A stretch of DNA of 64,000 nucleotides, from the NCBI RefSeq assembly GCF_002906855.1, contig NZ_MINI01000038.1:1426001-1490000 (forward strand). Direction: 5' to 3'. The translations under genes and the position numbers were made by a program. The notes beneath the pieces were generated by a model. That model was not told the DNA's origin. It worked only from the letters and a program-made list of their open reading frames with translations, and did no database searches. This document shows, piece by piece, positions 54,450-63,389 of the stretch (its first letter is position 1; each line of letters opens with the position of its first letter). The DNA comes from Pseudomonas putida. Its GTDB lineage: Bacteria > Pseudomonadota > Gammaproteobacteria > Pseudomonadales > Pseudomonadaceae.

Positions 54450-54809
54450 AGTGCTCCACTCATTCTGTTGTAATTCTTATAGTCCTGGCGGCCAGGGCTA
54501 CAGACCGGGCGGGATTTGCGGCATGGCCACGCCACACTGCATGCCCACCTTCCCCCGGAACATGTCCCGGAACTGTACCGGTACAGTGTAGAGCGCTGTT
54601 TGCGCGCTTGAAAAGCGGGCAAAAAGTGCCTGTTCCGCGGGTTGTCGCATGATCGACACAAAGATACAGAAAAGCGCCATCACTTTGCCTGCATCCTGGG
54701 CCCCGCCCCATAACTTCGGGGCCAATCGACCAAATTACATATTTGAAACCGGGTTTTTCTGCAAAAATGCCGGCCTTTTTTCATTGGCCGAATTTGCGGG
54801 TACAAACCC
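54450..54809. other. livK / DUF2288 divergent control region
   Basis: 360 bases, no gene. It holds a 16-bp perfect palindrome (54572-54587) and an inverted stretch CGCGCTTGAAAAGCG. Promoters for livK (minus) and the DUF2288 gene (plus) must lie here. Confidence 0.5.
54572..54587. promoter_or_regulatory. 16-bp palindromic operator candidate
   Basis: ACTGTACCGGTACAGT, a perfect inverted repeat of two eight-base halves about 123-138 bases upstream of the livK start. Its length and symmetry fit a dimeric TetR- or GntR-type regulator; no consensus was matched. Confidence 0.55.
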
Positions 54810-55115
54810 ATGACTGATCAAACAAGCACCCTCTATGCCAAATTGCTCGGCGAGACGGCGACAATCGAGTGGAAGGCTTTGGAGCGTTTCTGGGCCAAGG
54901 GTGACCTGATTTGGGTCGACCCCACGCTCGACCTGATCGAGGTCGCCGCGGCAATGGCCGAGAATCGCAGCGAGATCTTCGCCAAATGGCGTAGTGATGG
55001 CACTGTCGGCCCGGTCAGCGCCGAGCAGGCGCTCGAGCTGCAAAGCCGCGATCCAGAGATCTGGGCCGTGGTGGTTTCACCGTTCATCGTGATTCAGGCC
55101 AAGCAAGTGGAATAA
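54810..55115 (+). CDS. DUF2288 family protein
   Basis: 101 residues. Short start MTDQTSTLYAKLLGETATI, then the family-typical WKALERFWAKGDLIWVDPTLDLIEVA. No membrane segment. Function unknown; common beside liv genes in Pseudomonas. Confidence 0.85.
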   Translation: MTDQTSTLYAKLLGETATIEWKALERFWAKGDLIWVDPTLDLIEVAAAMAENRSEIFAKWRSDGTVGPVSAEQALELQSRDPEIWAVVVSPFIVIQAKQVE

Positions 55116-55369
55116 CGGCGCGCTTTTTTAGTGCTTAAAAATACGCAGCCGCACCATGTCGGTGCTTGTTGACGCTCACGTAAGGTGGAAGTTGGTAACA
55201 GTGGTGGGCTGATTCGGCGCTGCGGTAACAGTTTACGGCATGCGTAATGGGGCGGATCTACGGACCTTCGCGCATTGGCAGAAGTTTTGGCAGAGGTCAT
55301 AGTGCGCCATTTGCCGGCATTGCCTCGCCCGCTTGTCACGCTTCTTTAATCTTCTGCCTGGAGTCGTTC

Positions 55370-56257
55370 ATGAGTACTGCACTGCCTTCGCTGGGATTCG
55401 CCGGGATTGGCCTGATGGGCCTGCCAATGTGCCGGCGCCTGTTGGCTGCGGGTTATCCGCTGACGGTCTGGAACCGCAGCCCGGACAAATGCGCCACGTT
55501 GGTGGCCGCAGGTGCACGGTTGGCGGCGAACCCGGCCGAGCTGTGCCGTGACAGCGACATGGTGCTGTTGTGCCTGGCCGACACGGCAGTGGTGCGCGAA
55601 GTGGTGTTTGGCGAGCAAGGCATCGCCGAGGGCGGGCGCAGCGGGCAGTTGCTGGTGGACTTCTCCAGCCTGGAGCCGACCGCCACCCGGGAAATGGCTG
55701 CCGAGTTGGCTGCCCTGTGCGGCATGGCCTGGCTAGACGCTCCGGTTTCCGGTGGCACGCCAGGGGCCGAGGCGGGCACCTTGGCGATCATGGTGGGGGG
55801 CGAGGCCACTGACCTGCACCGGGCGCGCCCGGTGCTGCAGGTGCTTGGCCAGCGGGTCACGCACATGGGCGGTGTGGGGGCAGGGCAGGTGACCAAGGCT
55901 TGCAATCAGATGATCGTGGCCTGCAATGCCCTGGTGATTGCGGAAGTAGTGGCGTTGGCCGAGCAGTCAGGCGTCGACGCCACCTTGATCGCCGAGGCCC
56001 TTGCCGGTGGCTTTGCCGATTCGAAGCCGCTGCAGATCCTGGCGCCGCAGATGGCCGAAAGCCGTTTCGAACCGGTCAAGTGGCATGTCCGCACCTTGCT
56101 CAAGGACCTCGACGGTGCCGTCAAGCTTTCCCGCGAGCAGGGTACGGCAACGCCACTCAGTGGCCTTGCCGCGCAGCTGATGCGCCTGCACGGTAGCCAG
56201 GGGTATCTGCAAAAAGATCCGGCGACCCTGGTAGAGCTGTATCGCAACAAGGGTTGA
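55370..56257 (+). CDS. NAD(P)-dependent beta-hydroxyacid dehydrogenase
   Basis: 295 residues from ATG 55370 (GGAGTCGTTC upstream). Rossmann motif GFAGIGLMGLPMCRRLLAAG, substrate-binding LDAPVSGGTPGAEAG and the catalytic lysine in GAGQVTKACNQMIVA. 3-hydroxyisobutyrate or tartronate-semialdehyde reductase family; the exact substrate is not clear. Its last 101 bases overlap the tail of the next gene on the other strand. Confidence 0.92.
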   Translation: MSTALPSLGFAGIGLMGLPMCRRLLAAGYPLTVWNRSPDKCATLVAAGARLAANPAELCRDSDMVLLCLADTAVVREVVFGEQGIAEGGRSGQLLVDFSSLEPTATREMAAELAALCGMAWLDAPVSGGTPGAEAGTLAIMVGGEATDLHRARPVLQVLGQRVTHMGGVGAGQVTKACNQMIVACNALVIAEVVALAEQSGVDATLIAEALAGGFADSKPLQILAPQMAESRFEPVKWHVRTLLKDLDGAVKLSREQGTATPLSGLAAQLMRLHGSQGYLQKDPATLVELYRNKG

Positions 56258-58421
56258 ATACGCTGTCCTGGCGGTCGAGCTGATCGAGCAGCGAGCGTAG
56301 TTCGCTCAGCGGCACGGGGCGGCTGAGCAGGTAGCCCTGCAGGTAGTCGCAGCCCTTGCTGACCAGAAACTCATGTTGCTCGACGGTTTCGACGCCTTCG
56401 CTGACCACTTCCAGGTGTAGGGTGTGGGCCATGGCGATGATGGCCTCGATGATCTCGCGATCTTTCAGGCTGCCGGGCACATCCTGCAGGAATGAGCGGT
56501 CGATCTTCAGCACGTCCAGAGGCAGGCGTTTGAGGTAGGCCAGCGACGAATAGCCGGTGCCGAAATCGTCGATCGACAGGCCGACACCTTGGCCGCGAAT
56601 GCGCTTGAGCAGGCTGACGGTATGCTCGATGTCACCCATCAAAGCGTTTTCGGTGACTTCCAGTTCCAGCTGTCGAGGCGCCAGGCCCGCCTGGAACAGC
56701 GCCACTTCCACTTCGCTGGGCAGGGCTTCATGGCCCAGGGTCACCGCCGAGCAGTTGACCGTGACCTTCAGGCTGGTAAAACCATGCTGCTGAAGCCGGG
56801 CCAGGTCCTGGCAGGCGTGGCGCAGCACCCACAGGTCGAGGTCAACGATCAGGCCGTTGGCTTCGGCAATGCCGATGAACCGGTCAGGCCCCATCAGCCC
56901 GTGCAGCGGGTGCTGCCAGCGCACCAGCGCTTCGAGTTTGGCCACCTGGCCGGTGCGCAGGTCGAAGATCGGTTGGTAATGCACGCATAGGCCGCGTTCT
57001 TCGAGCAGGGCAATGCGCAGCTCCTCTTCCAGTTGCAAGGCCAGGCTGGCACGGCTTTTCAGGCTGCTGTTGAAAAAGTGCAGGCTGTTGCGCCCGCTGC
57101 CTTTGGATTGATAGAGGGCAAGGTCGGCATGCTTGAGCAGTTCTTCGGTGGTCAGGCCATCATCGGGGTAGATGCTGATGCCGATGCTGGTGGTCATGAC
57201 CATGCGCCGGCCGCCCAGGTCGATCGGCTCCTTCATCCGTTGCATGATGCGCTGGGCCAGGTGGCGCGCCTCGTCGTGGCTGTTCAGGCTGGTGACCACA
57301 CAGAACTCGTCACCGCCGAAGCGGGCCACCAAGTCGTGGCTGCGGGTGGCGGCCGTGATGTGGTTGGCGATCACCTTGAGCAATTCGTCGCCGGCATCGT
57401 GGCCGAGGCTGTCGTTGATCCGCTTGAAGTGGTCGATGTCGAGGAACATCACGGCCAGGCGGTCTTCATTGGGATCCTGCTCTGCCAGGCGTTCGGCGAA
57501 GATCTGGTTGAAACCACGTCGGTTGACCAGGTTGGTCAGGGCGTCGTAGTGGGCGGCCTGTTGCAGTGACTCGCGGGCCTGGTCCAGTTGGCTGAGCAGC
57601 ACGCCGTAGCGGCGCAGGTCGTCTTCCTTGCTCTGCAGCTTCTTGTCGGCCAGGGCGGCGCTGATGCTGCTGCCGCTGATCAGCAAGGTGATGAAGGCGA
57701 TGGTCAGCCCCAGCTGCAGGCTGTTGTCGCCCGAGGGCAGGAGCAAGGCGGTGTCGGCGGGGATTACCAGGGTCATGGCCGACATGGCGGTGAAGTGGGT
57801 GGCCACGATGCCGCTGGCCATGATCAGGCTGGCGCCATACTTCATGGTCTGGTGCAGGGTACCGCTGCCGTTACGGAAGTAGCGGGCCAGCAACAACGCG
57901 ACAAGGCTGGTGAGCAGGGCGATGACGGCGCTGCTTAGCAGCAGGCCGGTCTGGTAATACTGCTGGGCACCGGTCTGCAGCGCGGCCATGCCGACGAAAT
58001 GCATGATGACGATGCCCAGGCCGATAAGCAGCGCGCTTTGCAGGTAGTGCTGCGGGCGCATTTCGCTGCGGTCCAGGCTGTTCATCGCCAGCCACGCCAC
58101 CAGTAATGCGATCAAGAGGGACAGGCCGGTCAGCGACACGTCGTAATGCTTCTCCACTGGGGCCTGAAAGGCGAGCATGCTGATGAAGTGCATGGCCCAT
58201 ATGCCGCCGGCCAGGCAGCAGGCGCCGAGCACACGCCATTGTCGCTGGGCAGCGCGCAGCTCGGTGTGGGATTGGCGCTCGGCCATGTCGAGGGTGGCGA
58301 AGCACGCTGCGCTGGCCACGGCAAACGCGATCAGCACCAGTAACGGTTCGTGGCGGCAGTCGATGACGATGCGCCCGGTTACCGGCAGTTCGGTGAACAG
58401 TTGCAGTCCCAGCCAGTCCAT
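56157..58421 (-). CDS. MHYT-GGDEF-EAL membrane sensor, c-di-GMP enzyme
   Basis: 754 residues. Seven-helix MHYT sensor (about 15-250) with MHF motifs such as MHFISML and MHFVGMA, proposed to bind copper and sense O2/NO. GGDEF domain with intact active site ARFGGDEFCVV; EAL domain with KLEALVRW, EVTENAL and DDFGTGYSSL, so both synthesis and hydrolysis of cyclic di-GMP are possible. The last 30 residues are non-conserved and lie opposite the dehydrogenase gene. Start has AGGG six bases upstream. Confidence 0.93.
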   Translation of the reverse strand: MDWLGLQLFTELPVTGRIVIDCRHEPLLVLIAFAVASAACFATLDMAERQSHTELRAAQRQWRVLGACCLAGGIWAMHFISMLAFQAPVEKHYDVSLTGLSLLIALLVAWLAMNSLDRSEMRPQHYLQSALLIGLGIVIMHFVGMAALQTGAQQYYQTGLLLSSAVIALLTSLVALLLARYFRNGSGTLHQTMKYGASLIMASGIVATHFTAMSAMTLVIPADTALLLPSGDNSLQLGLTIAFITLLISGSSISAALADKKLQSKEDDLRRYGVLLSQLDQARESLQQAAHYDALTNLVNRRGFNQIFAERLAEQDPNEDRLAVMFLDIDHFKRINDSLGHDAGDELLKVIANHITAATRSHDLVARFGGDEFCVVTSLNSHDEARHLAQRIMQRMKEPIDLGGRRMVMTTSIGISIYPDDGLTTEELLKHADLALYQSKGSGRNSLHFFNSSLKSRASLALQLEEELRIALLEERGLCVHYQPIFDLRTGQVAKLEALVRWQHPLHGLMGPDRFIGIAEANGLIVDLDLWVLRHACQDLARLQQHGFTSLKVTVNCSAVTLGHEALPSEVEVALFQAGLAPRQLELEVTENALMGDIEHTVSLLKRIRGQGVGLSIDDFGTGYSSLAYLKRLPLDVLKIDRSFLQDVPGSLKDREIIEAIIAMAHTLHLEVVSEGVETVEQHEFLVSKGCDYLQGYLLSRPVPLSELRSLLDQLDRQDSVFNPCCDTALPGSPDLFADTPGYRAGASAARQGH

Positions 58422-58577
58422 TGCTAGCCCTTTGCTCGAGTTTTCACTCGTCTCCGTTCAAGCGCTGTGGAGACTGTTCTGGGGCAGTATAGAAACAGGT
58501 GGTTGAACCTTCCTGACTAGTGGCACTTTGGCTTCAATGATTTGGCTCTGAAGTCGATAGCCAGTCGGCATAACGAA

Positions 58578-58603
58578 CTGGGGGGCGCCAAAGCGCCCCC
58601 CAG
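58578..58603 (-). terminator. GC-rich terminator-like hairpin after rapA
   Basis: Perfect 11-bp stem CTGGGGGGCGC/GCGCCCCCCAG with a CAAA loop, about 17 bases beyond the rapA stop. Confidence 0.7.
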
Positions 58604-58619
58604 TCAGGTGGCAGGACGG

Positions 58620-61466
58620 TCAGCCGGCGACCAGCACACGTATCGCCTCGAGGCGCAGCGCGGCCTTGTCGAGCATCGCCAGGCCTTGCTCACGCTGCTT
58701 GCGCAGCGCATCGATCTCGCTGTCACGCACGCTCGGGTTGACGGCCTGCAGCGCGGTCAGGCGTGCCAGCTCTTCATCGGCCTCGGCGACCAGGCGGCGC
58801 TGGGCTTCGGCCACGCGCTCGACGTGGACCGGCATGACCTTGGCTTCACCACCACTGATGCGTTGGGCCAGCACATCACGCTGGGCCTGCACGAACTTGT
58901 TGGCGCTGGCCCGCGGCACGCTTTCGAGCTGGTCGTTGAGGGTTTCGAACGCTACCCGCGAAGCCAGGTCGTTGCCGTTGGCATCGAGCAGGCAGCGCAG
59001 TGCCGCTGGCGGCAGGTAACGGCCCAGTTGCAGGCTGCGCGGCGCCACCACCTCGCTGACGAACAGCAGCTCGAGCAGCACGGTGCCCGGTTTGAGCGCC
59101 TTGTTCTTGATCAGCGCGACTGCGGTGTTGCCCATCGAACCGGACAGCACCAGGTCCATGCCGCCCTGCACCATCGGGTGTTCCCAGGTGAGGAACTGCA
59201 TGTCTTCACGCGACAGCGCCTGGGCGCGGTCGTAGGTGATGGTCACGCCTTCGTCGTCGCCCAGCGGGAAGCTGGCGTCGAGCATCTTCTCGCTCGGCTT
59301 GAGGATCAGGGCGTTTTCCGAGTGGTCTTCGCTGTCGATGCCGAAGGCGTCGAACAGGGTTTCCATGTAGATCGGCAGGGCGAACTGGTCGTCTTGCTCA
59401 AGGATCGCCTCGACCAGCGCCTGGCCCTCGCCGGCACCACCAGAGTTGAGCTCCAGCAGGCGGTCACGGCCGCTGTGCAGTTCTGCCTCCAGGCGCTCGC
59501 GCTCGCCACGGGCCTCGCTGACCAGTGCGGTCCAGGCCTTGGCATCGCCGCCTTCGAGCATCGGCAGCAGGCGCGGGCCGAACTGGTGCTGAAGGGCGTT
59601 ACCGGTCGGGCAGGTATTGAGGAAGGCGTTCAGGCCATCGTGGTACCACTGGAACAGGCGCTCCTGCGGGCTGTCCTGCAGATACGGAATGTGCAGTTCG
59701 ATGGTGTGCTTCTGGCCGATACGGTCGAGACGGCCGATGCGCTGTTCGAGCAGGTCCGGGTGGGCCGGCAGGTCGAACATCACCAGGTGATGGGCGAACT
59801 GGAAGTTACGGCCTTCACTGCCGATCTCGGAGCAGATCAGCACCTGGGCGCCGAATTCCTCGTCAGCGAAGTAGGCCGCAGCGCGGTCACGCTCGAGGAT
59901 GCTCATGCCTTCGTGGAACACCGTCGCCGGGATGCCGGAGCGCACGCGCAAGGCGTCTTCCAGGTCCATGGCGGTTTCAGCGTGGGCGCAGATCACCAGG
60001 ACCTTGGTGCGCTTGAGCATCTTCAGCGTGTCGATCAGCCAGTCGACCCGTGGGTCGAAGCGCCACCAGCGTTCGTCATCGCTGACCTCGCCTTGGGCCT
60101 GGAAGGCCACTTCCGGGTACAGCTCGGCGTGTTCGCCGGCAGGCAGGTCCTGGTAGGGCGCCGGGTTGGCCAGCGGATATGGATGCAGCTGGCGCTCGGG
60201 GAAACCCTGGACGGCCGCACGGGTGTTGCGGAACAGCACGCGGCCGGTGCCGTGGCGGTCGAGCAGTTCGCGGATCAGGCGGGCACTGGCCTGGGTGTCG
60301 CCATCGTTGACTGCGGCCAGCAGGGCTTCGCCTTCGGCGCCGAGGAAGCCTTGAATGGTGGCATGGGCCTTGGGTGACAGGCGGCCTTCTTCAAGCAGCT
60401 CCTGCACGGCTTCGGCCACCGGGCGGTAGTTTTCGCTCTCGGCGCGGAACGCCGCGAGGTCATGGAAACGGTTGGGGTCGAGCAGGCGCAGGCGGGCGAA
60501 GTGGCTGTCCTGGCCAAGCTGTTCGGGGGTAGCGGTCAGCAGCAGCACGCCTGGGATGACCTGGGCCAGTTGCTCGACCAGGCTGTATTCGGTGCTGGCC
60601 TGCTCTTCGTGCCACACCAGGTGGTGCGCCTCGTCGACCACCATCAGGTCCCAGCCAGCGGCGAACAGTGCGTCCTGGGCCTTTTCGTCATCGACCAGCC
60701 ACTCCAGGGCGACCAGCGCCAGCTGGGCATCCTCGAACGGGTTGCTGGCGTCGCTTTCGATGAAGCGCTCGGCGTCGAACAGGGCGACCTGCAGGTTGAA
60801 GCGCCGGCGCATTTCCACCAGCCATTGGTGCTGGAGGTTCTCCGGAACCAGGATCAGCACGCGGCTGGCGCGGCCGGACAGCAGCTGGCGGTGAATCACC
60901 AGGCCGGCCTCGATGGTCTTGCCCAGGCCTACTTCGTCGGCCAGCAGAACGCGTGGGGCGCTGCGGTCGGCGACTTCGCGGGCAATGTGCAACTGGTGGG
61001 CGATCGGTTGCGCGCGGCAACCGCCCAGGCCCCATAGCGACGACTGCATCTGCTTGCTGGTGTGGTGCAGGGTGTTGTAACGCAGGCTGAACCACGACAG
61101 CGGGTCGATCTGCCCGGCGAACAGGCGGTCGCTGGCCAGGCGGAACTGGATGAAGTTCGACAGCTGGGTTTCCGGCAGGGTGCGCGCCTGGTTCTGGCCA
61201 TCCAGGCCGTGGTAGACCATCAGCCCGTCGATGTCCTCGACCTCGCGTACGGTCAGCTTCCAGCCTTCGAAGTGGGTGATCTGGTCACCCGGCGAGAAAC
61301 GCACGCGGGTCAGCGGCGCATTGCGCAGGGAATACTGGCGGGTGTCGCCAGTGGCCGGGTAGAGCACGGTCAACAGGCGGCCATCCTGCGCCAGGATGGT
61401 ACCCAGGCCAAGCTCCGCTTCACTGTCGCTGATCCAGCGTTGCCCCGGTTGATACTGCTGCGCCAT
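58620..61466 (-). CDS. rapA: RNA polymerase recycling ATPase RapA
   Basis: SWI2/SNF2 ATPase bound to RNA polymerase, which reactivates stalled enzyme. 948 residues. Tudor-like N-domains, Walker A ADEVGLGKTIEAGLV, DEAH box VVDEAHHLVWH, motif V/VI QRIGRLDRIGQKHT; the C-terminal spacer region is conserved with E. coli RapA. Single gene. Confidence 0.96.
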   Translation of the reverse strand: MAQQYQPGQRWISDSEAELGLGTILAQDGRLLTVLYPATGDTRQYSLRNAPLTRVRFSPGDQITHFEGWKLTVREVEDIDGLMVYHGLDGQNQARTLPETQLSNFIQFRLASDRLFAGQIDPLSWFSLRYNTLHHTSKQMQSSLWGLGGCRAQPIAHQLHIAREVADRSAPRVLLADEVGLGKTIEAGLVIHRQLLSGRASRVLILVPENLQHQWLVEMRRRFNLQVALFDAERFIESDASNPFEDAQLALVALEWLVDDEKAQDALFAAGWDLMVVDEAHHLVWHEEQASTEYSLVEQLAQVIPGVLLLTATPEQLGQDSHFARLRLLDPNRFHDLAAFRAESENYRPVAEAVQELLEEGRLSPKAHATIQGFLGAEGEALLAAVNDGDTQASARLIRELLDRHGTGRVLFRNTRAAVQGFPERQLHPYPLANPAPYQDLPAGEHAELYPEVAFQAQGEVSDDERWWRFDPRVDWLIDTLKMLKRTKVLVICAHAETAMDLEDALRVRSGIPATVFHEGMSILERDRAAAYFADEEFGAQVLICSEIGSEGRNFQFAHHLVMFDLPAHPDLLEQRIGRLDRIGQKHTIELHIPYLQDSPQERLFQWYHDGLNAFLNTCPTGNALQHQFGPRLLPMLEGGDAKAWTALVSEARGERERLEAELHSGRDRLLELNSGGAGEGQALVEAILEQDDQFALPIYMETLFDAFGIDSEDHSENALILKPSEKMLDASFPLGDDEGVTITYDRAQALSREDMQFLTWEHPMVQGGMDLVLSGSMGNTAVALIKNKALKPGTVLLELLFVSEVVAPRSLQLGRYLPPAALRCLLDANGNDLASRVAFETLNDQLESVPRASANKFVQAQRDVLAQRISGGEAKVMPVHVERVAEAQRRLVAEADEELARLTALQAVNPSVRDSEIDALRKQREQGLAMLDKAALRLEAIRVLVAG

Positions 61467-61600
61467 ACTGCCTGAACTCCCGCGATGAAAAAGCCGGCTA
61501 TGTTAACGGATAGGCCGGGCGGACCATAGACCAGAAGTCCATGAGTCTAGCTGTTTCATCGCAGAAAACACCGTCTTGCTGACGAGGGCTACGCACCGAT

Positions 61601-62299
61601 ATGCCGCTCAAGCACCGCTGGTTGCACACTTCCCTGGCCCTGGGCAGCTTGTTGCTGCTGGCTGCCTGTGAACAGAAAAATTTCGAAACCTTGCCTGCGA
61701 TCCCGGTCGAGCAGCTCGAAGTGCTGGGCGTGCAGACGCCGATCAAGAGCGTGCACTTCCGCGACCGCGACGGCGAGGGGCTGCTGGTGCTCAGCCGCAG
61801 CGATGGCCAGGCGGTCGATGCCGAGTCCGAGCAGGAGGTCGACAAGGTGGTACTCAAGGCCACCCTGTACGGTCGTACCTCCGAGAGCGACGCGTTCAAG
61901 CCGCGCTGGCAGATCGAGCAGGAAACCACCTGCCCGGGGCTGGACCTGGATGTCGACTTCTACACCGATGTCAGTGATGTCACTGACCTGAACAAGGACG
62001 GTGTCGCTGAAGTGACAGTGGCCAGCCATGCCTTCTGTGGTGGCGGCATCGACCCGCACGACATCGCCATCGAGATGCGCGAGGGGCAGAGCGCCTACAC
62101 CATCACCGGTCAGTCGCTGATCACCCCGGCAGGTGAGGAGCCGGTTGGCGGCGAACGTGAAGACAGCGCTTCGCTGAAGAACGCGCCACAGGTGCTGCGT
62201 GAGCACATGGATTCGGTCTGGCAACAGGTCTACAAGCGGCCCTGGAGCGAAGCCAGCCCGCCGGCCAGCGACGACGACCCTGAGGATGAGGCCGAGTAA
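61601..62299 (+). CDS. Lipoprotein with calcium-loop repeat, unknown
   Basis: 232 residues. Lipobox LLLAAC (about 23). The middle holds DVTDLNKDGVAEVTVASHAF, an FG-GAP/EF-hand-like calcium loop often found in surface proteins; the tail is acidic (DDDPEDEAE). I do not recognise the family with confidence. Starts a row of small plus-strand genes. Confidence 0.72.
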   Translation: MPLKHRWLHTSLALGSLLLLAACEQKNFETLPAIPVEQLEVLGVQTPIKSVHFRDRDGEGLLVLSRSDGQAVDAESEQEVDKVVLKATLYGRTSESDAFKPRWQIEQETTCPGLDLDVDFYTDVSDVTDLNKDGVAEVTVASHAFCGGGIDPHDIAIEMREGQSAYTITGQSLITPAGEEPVGGEREDSASLKNAPQVLREHMDSVWQQVYKRPWSEASPPASDDDPEDEAE

Positions 62300-62406
62300 C
62301 GGCTGTCTATACTGGCATGGCGCGGCCGTGAATGGCCGCGCATTCTCACCTTTTACGCTCAAGCTGGCTAACGGATGGCCGATACAGTGGGCACAGGAGA
62401 ACTTCC

Positions 62407-62739
62407 ATGCTGCCGCCGATCATCCCGCTCAGTGCCGCCCCCGTGACCTCGCAACAGGATCCGGTCAAGCAGACACCCGACATCAAGCCGGTGGTGCCCG
62501 TGCAGCCGTCGTCCAACGAAAGCGCCATCGACCTCAAGCAGCAGCGCGACCCGCAGGAGCAGGCCTTGCTGCTGCGTGAAGAGCAACGCCGGCAGCAGCA
62601 ACGGCGCAACAGCAAGGGCGATGAGGAGCGTTACAACGCGGTGCCGGGTGATGAAGTCAACGCCGACAATACCGTGCCGGTGGCGCCGCTGATGGGCGAG
62701 CACCAGCGTCAGGGCCTGCTGGTCGATATCGAAGTCTGA
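62407..62739 (+). CDS. Small Gln/Arg-rich hypothetical protein
   Basis: 110 residues, ATG 62407 with GGAGA upstream. Pro-rich start (MLPPIIPLSAAP), a highly charged Gln/Arg helix (LLREEQRRQQQRRNSKGDEERY) and an end HQRQGLLVDIEV. No membrane segment or known domain. Pseudomonas records sometimes call it aspartate-semialdehyde dehydrogenase, which its size and sequence do not support. Confidence 0.65.
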   Translation: MLPPIIPLSAAPVTSQQDPVKQTPDIKPVVPVQPSSNESAIDLKQQRDPQEQALLLREEQRRQQQRRNSKGDEERYNAVPGDEVNADNTVPVAPLMGEHQRQGLLVDIEV

Positions 62740-62806
62740 CGCGGGGCTGGTCACGACCGGCGCCTGGCTTCATGATGCAAGTCTCTGTAGATCGTCGAGC
62801 CCACCC

Positions 62807-62968
62807 ATGAGCCAAGACAACCTCATCGACTTCGATGCCGAGCGCGCCAAGCGCATCCATGACCTCAAGGAAAAACGCCTGAACGAAGTGCGCCAGGCGT
62901 TCGAGCAGGCCATGCCGCTTGCCCCCGCGAAGAAAAAGAAGCCCAAGGGCAAGCCCAAGAAGCGCTGA
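62807..62968 (+). CDS. Small Lys-rich protein (53 aa)
   Basis: ATG 62807. Reads MSQDNLIDFDAERAKRIHDL, then a helical, charged middle and a basic tail KKKKPKGKPKKR. Predicted amphipathic helix followed by a nucleic-acid-binding-like tail. No clear ribosome-binding site was found, but coding pattern is even and the position between two genes with the same direction supports it. Confidence 0.55.
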   Translation: MSQDNLIDFDAERAKRIHDLKEKRLNEVRQAFEQAMPLAPAKKKKPKGKPKKR

Positions 62969-62971
62969 AAC

Positions 62972-62985
62972 TTGACGCAGGTCAA
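62972..62985. promoter_or_regulatory. ANR/FNR-type box 1
   Basis: TTGAC GCAG GTCAA, a perfect palindrome close to the TTGAT-N4-ATCAA consensus, directly after the preceding stop codon. Confidence 0.6.
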
Positions 62986-63022
62986 CCCTGCACCCGCCTC
63001 GCGTGCCCGGTCCCGGGCAGCA

Positions 63023-63036
63023 TTGACCCTGATCAA
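63023..63036. promoter_or_regulatory. ANR/FNR-type box 2
   Basis: TTGAC CCTG ATCAA, one base from the consensus. Its centre is about 42 bases upstream of a start site predicted near 63071, the position for class II activation. Confidence 0.7.
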
Positions 63037-63103
63037 TTTTCCCCGCCCCCGTATTCGTTACCTTGCATCCATCGGACAACGGCAAACGAATCGGGAGGCC
63101 AGC

Positions 63104-63220
63104 ATGTTTTTCGACAATGTGGTTATCGCGGGCGTGGTAACGGTCGGGTTGATGTTTGCATTCTTTGCCGGTCTGGGCATTTTCATCTGGAAGGACTCGC
63201 AAAAGCGCAAGCCGCGCTGA
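63104..63220 (+). CDS. 38-residue membrane protein, likely low-oxygen induced
   Basis: ATG 63104 with GGGAGG upstream. One helix (NVVIAGVVTVGLMFAFFAGLG) then a basic end FIWKDSQKRKPR; topology resembles small cytochrome oxidase accessory subunits such as CcoQ/CydX, but no sequence match is claimed. Two ANR-type boxes upstream suggest anaerobic or microaerobic expression. Confidence 0.6.
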   Translation: MFFDNVVIAGVVTVGLMFAFFAGLGIFIWKDSQKRKPR

Positions 63221-63253
63221 CCTTCCGGAACCACGAGCACGCAAGGCATTTTG

Positions 63254-63277
63254 GGCGACTTCGGTCGCCTATTTTTT
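63254..63277 (+). terminator. Intrinsic terminator
   Basis: GGCGAC TTCG GTCGCC followed by TATTTTTTTG. Confidence 0.93.
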
Positions 63278-63304
63278 TGTCCGCGTTTTTTGTCGATAAA
63301 GATG

Positions 63305-63318
63305 ATTAGCTAGCTAAT
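63305..63318. promoter_or_regulatory. SlyA/MarR-type operator candidate
   Basis: ATTAGCTAGCTAAT, a perfect 14-bp palindrome. The inner TTAGCTAGCTAA differs by one base from the SlyA consensus TTAGCAAGCTAA. It is 72 bases before the FUSC gene start. Confidence 0.6.
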
Positions 63319-63389
63319 TAATCGTCCCGGCAGTATCCTTTCCCCATTGTCTATCGTTCATATAACCATCCCCTCGCAAGGTCCGATTC

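Noticed and set aside
62407..62739. Aspartate-semialdehyde dehydrogenase name used for similar small proteins.
   Set aside because: 110 residues with no NADP fold or catalytic cysteine; the name appears to be an annotation carry-over.
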